Positions 61,682 to 64,000 of a stretch of 64,000 nucleotides of DNA are shown piece by piece. Position 1 is the first letter of the stretch, and each line of letters starts with the position of its first letter. The stretch lies in NCBI GenBank assembly GCA_030158125.1, contig JAOATL010000012.1, positions 62,001 through 126,000 of the forward strand. The letters are read 5' to 3'. Origin of the DNA: Limnohabitans sp. (GTDB lineage Bacteria > Pseudomonadota > Gammaproteobacteria > Burkholderiales > Burkholderiaceae_C). The position numbers and the translations under genes were made by a program. The notes under the pieces were generated by a model. The model saw only the letters and a program-made list of their open reading frames with translations. It was not told the origin of the DNA and made no database searches.

Positions 61682-62419
61682 ATGAACACTTTTTCTGACA
61701 GCGCTGTGACTGCGTTTTACCTCATCACCACTTTGGATCCAGGCCTTTGGTCCATAGCGGGCCGGTCTTTGGGCGTCAGTGCCACGGCATGTTTGCTGGG
61801 ATGTGTCTTGGGCATCGGATTGGGGGCTTATCTGGCGGTGTCGCGTTTTCCTGCCAGGCCCATGGTGCTCACACTTTTAAACACCTTTCTGGCGCTGCCT
61901 TCCGTGGTGGTGGGGCTCGTGATTTACCTGTTGCTGTCACGCACCGGCCCCCTGGGCTTCTTGGGCTGGCTTTTTAGTTTCAAAGCCATGGTCTTGGCGC
62001 AACTGGTGTTGGTGATCCCGGTGGCCGCAGCCCTCACACGCCAAGTTGTCGAAGACGTGGATGTGGCGCACGGTGAGCAGTGGCGATCGTTGGGGGCGGG
62101 CAATTTGGTTCGGGGCGCTTTGCTGGCGTGGAACGAGCGGTTCGCTTTGCTGACCGTGGTGGTGGCTTGTTTTGGCCGCGCCATATCGGAGGTTGGCGCC
62201 GTCATGATTGTGGGCGGCAACATCGAAGGTTTTACGCGTGTGATGACCACGGCCATTGCGCTCGAAACAAGCAAAGGTGATTTGCCTTTGGCATTGGGCT
62301 TGGGTTTGGTCTTGCTGATCATTGTGGGTTGCTTGAATGTGCTGCTCACGCTTTTTCGAAACTGGCAAGTCAGATACCAGTCTTCAAAACCCAGCAGCTT
62401 GCGAGGATGGGTGGCATGA
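61682..62419 (+). CDS. tupB: Tungstate ABC transporter permease
   Basis: 245 aa with about five or six hydrophobic segments. The ABC-permease EAA-like loop is EQWRSLGAGNLVRGALLA near residue 135, and GRAISEVGAVMIVGGN follows. It is a TupB-type inner-membrane permease, paired with TupC and TupA. The first gene after the divergent regulator; overlaps tupC by four bases (ATGA). Confidence 0.9.
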   Translation: MNTFSDSAVTAFYLITTLDPGLWSIAGRSLGVSATACLLGCVLGIGLGAYLAVSRFPARPMVLTLLNTFLALPSVVVGLVIYLLLSRTGPLGFLGWLFSFKAMVLAQLVLVIPVAAALTRQVVEDVDVAHGEQWRSLGAGNLVRGALLAWNERFALLTVVVACFGRAISEVGAVMIVGGNIEGFTRVMTTAIALETSKGDLPLALGLGLVLLIIVGCLNVLLTLFRNWQVRYQSSKPSSLRGWVA

Positions 62420-63138
62420 AACCACTGATTGCATTGAAGCATGTCAGTTTGAAACTGGGTCACGTGCAAGCACTCCACGATGTGAGCATGACGATACATG
62501 CAGGCGAACAAGTGGCCTTGATTGGTGCCAATGGCTCTGGCAAGAGCACCTTGCTGCGCGTCTTGAACGGTTTGCACCCCATCACCGAAGGTGAGCTGCA
62601 ATTGGCCCAATGCCGACAGGCCATGCTGTTTCAGCGCCCCCACATGTTGCGCACCAGCAGTTTGAGCAATGTGGCCCTGGGTTTGTGGTTGGACCGAAGT
62701 TTGGGCTTGCGCTGGCACCAAGCCAAAGCACGAGCGTTGGCTGCTTTGTCGGTGGTGGGCTTGTCGGGTGTGACGATGCAAAACGCAGCCACGCTGTCGG
62801 GCGGACAACAGCAACGCTTGGCGTTGGCGCGGGCCTGGGCCAAGCAACCCGAGCTGCTGTTCTTGGATGAGCCCACAGCCAGTTTGGACCCGCCCGCCAA
62901 ACGAGAGATTGAAGCTTTGGTGCAAGAAATGATTGCCCCCAACGACAAACCGTCGCCCATGACCTTGGTGTTTGCCAGTCACAACTTAGGCCAGGTCAAG
63001 CGCTGGGCCAGTCGTGTGATTTACATCGAGCAAGGCCGCATATTGGCCGACTTGCCCACTGAAGATTTTTTCAACCCTGTGTGTTTGGCACAGCACAGTC
63101 ACCAGGCATTTTTATTCCTTCAAGGAGAAACAGCATGA
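62416..63138 (+). CDS. tupC: Tungstate ABC transporter ATP-binding protein
   Basis: 240 aa from MKPLIALKHVSLKLG. Walker A GANGSGKST at about 36-44, signature LSGGQQQRLALARA, Walker B LLFLDEPTASLDP and H-loop FASHNLGQ. It overlaps both neighbours by four bases (ATGA), showing a tightly coupled operon. Confidence 0.92.
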   Translation: MKPLIALKHVSLKLGHVQALHDVSMTIHAGEQVALIGANGSGKSTLLRVLNGLHPITEGELQLAQCRQAMLFQRPHMLRTSSLSNVALGLWLDRSLGLRWHQAKARALAALSVVGLSGVTMQNAATLSGGQQQRLALARAWAKQPELLFLDEPTASLDPPAKREIEALVQEMIAPNDKPSPMTLVFASHNLGQVKRWASRVIYIEQGRILADLPTEDFFNPVCLAQHSHQAFLFLQGETA

Positions 63139-63968
63139 GAGTCCACTCCAAACTCACTGTGAACGTCCAATGGCTCCGCGCCCTCGCGGTAGGGCTGGCG
63201 ATTTTGACTGTCGGCTCTCAAAGCATGGCCCAATCGATCGTGATGTCGTCAACCACCTCCACTGAACAATCTGGCTTGTTTGCGCATTTGTTGCCAGCAT
63301 TTAAAAAGGCCGCAGGCGTTGACATCAAAGTGGTGGCGCTGGGCACAGGGCAGGCCTTGGACATGGCGCGCCGCGGTGATGCCGATGTGGTCTTTGTGCA
63401 TGACCAAGTGGCCGAAGAAAAATTTGTAGCAGACGGTTTTGGTCTAAAAAGATTTCCTGTGATGTACAACGACTTTGTGGTTGTAGGCCCTCAAGCAGAC
63501 CCCGCCAATGCCAAAGGCAATGACATCAGTGCCGCTTTGAAAAAAATTGCCAGCAGCAATGCATCTTTCATTTCCAGGGGTGACAAAAGCGGCACCCATG
63601 CCGCTGAATTGCGATTCTGGAACCAAGCGGCATTGGCAGACAAGAAAGGTTCAGGTTACAAAGAATGTGGCTGCGGCATGGGGCCAGCACTCAACATGGG
63701 CGCCTCCACGGGCGCATACGTTCTGACCGATCGCGGTACATGGCTGAACTTTAAAAACCGTGCCGACCTGAAGGTGTTGGTGGAGGGCGATGCCAAGATG
63801 TTCAACCAATATGGCGTGATGGTGGTCAACCCTGCCAAGCACGCGCACGTGAAGCAAGCAGATGCTCAGAAGTTTGTGGACTGGGTTGTTTCTGCCAATG
63901 GTCAGGCAGCCATTGCTGCTTACAAAATTGGCGGCGAGTCGGTCTTCTTCCCCAATGCCAACAAGTAA
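63135..63968 (+). CDS. tupA: Tungstate-binding periplasmic protein
   Basis: 277 aa from MRVHSKLTVNVQWLR. Signal peptide ends near SQSMAQ. The mature start has SSTTSTEQSGLF, the oxyanion-binding TTST-type motif of TupA, and SRGDKSGTH later in the fold. It binds tungstate with high affinity for import by TupBC. Tungstate is inferred over molybdate by family likeness. It is the last gene before a hairpin at the window edge. Confidence 0.92.
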   Translation: MRVHSKLTVNVQWLRALAVGLAILTVGSQSMAQSIVMSSTTSTEQSGLFAHLLPAFKKAAGVDIKVVALGTGQALDMARRGDADVVFVHDQVAEEKFVADGFGLKRFPVMYNDFVVVGPQADPANAKGNDISAALKKIASSNASFISRGDKSGTHAAELRFWNQAALADKKGSGYKECGCGMGPALNMGASTGAYVLTDRGTWLNFKNRADLKVLVEGDAKMFNQYGVMVVNPAKHAHVKQADAQKFVDWVVSANGQAAIAAYKIGGESVFFPNANK

Positions 63969-63977
63969 TGGGCCAAC

Positions 63978-64000
63978 GCTAATTCAGTGATTGAGTTAGC
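63978..64000 (+). terminator. Possible terminator stem after tupA (cut by the window)
   Basis: GCTAATTCA and TGAGTTAGC pair with one mismatch around a GTGAT loop. The position 10 bases after the tupA stop fits a terminator, but any T-run would lie outside the window. Confidence 0.35.

Noticed and set aside
61924-62982. Long open frame (352 codons) antisense to tupB and tupC
   Set aside because: The opposite strand encodes clear ABC permease and ATPase motifs in two ATGA-coupled genes; the antisense reading is low-complexity and Gln/His-rich.

Overview
The window looks like a piece of a betaproteobacterial chromosome, most likely Burkholderiales/Comamonadaceae (Limnohabitans-, Rhodoferax- or Polaromonas-like). 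This is inferred from gene content and family flavour: the BPSS1780 and DUF3422 families, the fused PhnUV permease, a sox cluster with fccAB, and TRAP and tup transporters. Coding density is high. I see no rRNA, tRNA, insertion sequence, prophage or CRISPR. No stretch over 300 bases is empty; the largest gap, 7673-8056, holds an unlisted 42-codon gene and several regulatory sites.

Layout. (1) 1-6.2 kb is housekeeping: slyD-type FKBP, a BPSS1780 membrane protein with thrB, and polA with a Nudix hydrolase. (2) 6.2-30 kb is a sulfur-oxidation island. It carries a TauE exporter with an FNR-like regulator, two DUF3149 microproteins around a rhodanese/AhpD-like pair, and a rhodanese plus methyltransferase. 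The minus-strand cluster soxC-D-Y-Z-A-X-B follows, with a SoxH-like hydrolase and DUF3422. Further on are a FadL porin, a DUF302 lipoprotein, cytochromes c, a thioredoxin-like protein, tandem YeeE/YedE transporters, and trx2-arsR-dsrE-fccA-fccB-cytochrome c4, then OsmC and a lipoprotein rhodanese. (3) 30-49.6 kb is a phosphonate island with two divergent operons. The minus operon is phnS-phnT-phnUV-phnW followed by glutamine-synthetase-like, Fe-alcohol dehydrogenase, class-I-amidotransferase-like hydrolase, aldehyde dehydrogenase and HAD genes. The plus operon is phnR-phnA-phnY-Na/Pi transporter-PhnZ-like HD protein-EamA-FAD/GcvT dehydrogenase. (4) 49.6-64 kb holds a ZIP transporter, a sulfurtransferase/EamA/Rieske oxygenase group, xseB-ispA-dxs, a TRAP transporter, and a tungstate ABC transporter with its regulator.

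How it works together. Thiosulfate would be bound to SoxYZ, oxidised by SoxAX, SoxB and SoxCD, and its electrons passed to c-type cytochromes. Sulfide would be oxidised by FccAB. Rhodaneses, DsrE, thioredoxins and YeeE proteins would handle persulfide and thiosulfate, and TauE would export sulfite or related anions. 2-Aminoethylphosphonate would enter through PhnSTUV and be converted by PhnW, PhnY and PhnA to acetate and phosphate. The genes after phnW form a complete-looking gamma-glutamylation route for a small amine or amino alcohol.

Most unusual signals: (a) the glutamylation cassette fused to the phosphonate operon; (b) a PhnZ/TmpB-like oxygenase without its usual 2OG partner, followed by an N-methylglycine-dehydrogenase-like gene; (c) a repeated 16-bp dyad (ATNAG-N6-CTNAT type) at four sulfur-gene promoters; (d) CsoR/CstR-type operators at two other sulfur promoters; (e) FNR boxes plus an FNR-like regulator lacking one Fe-S cysteine; (f) two terminator hairpins inside the sox cluster. 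All functional statements rest on sequence reading alone; no database search was run.
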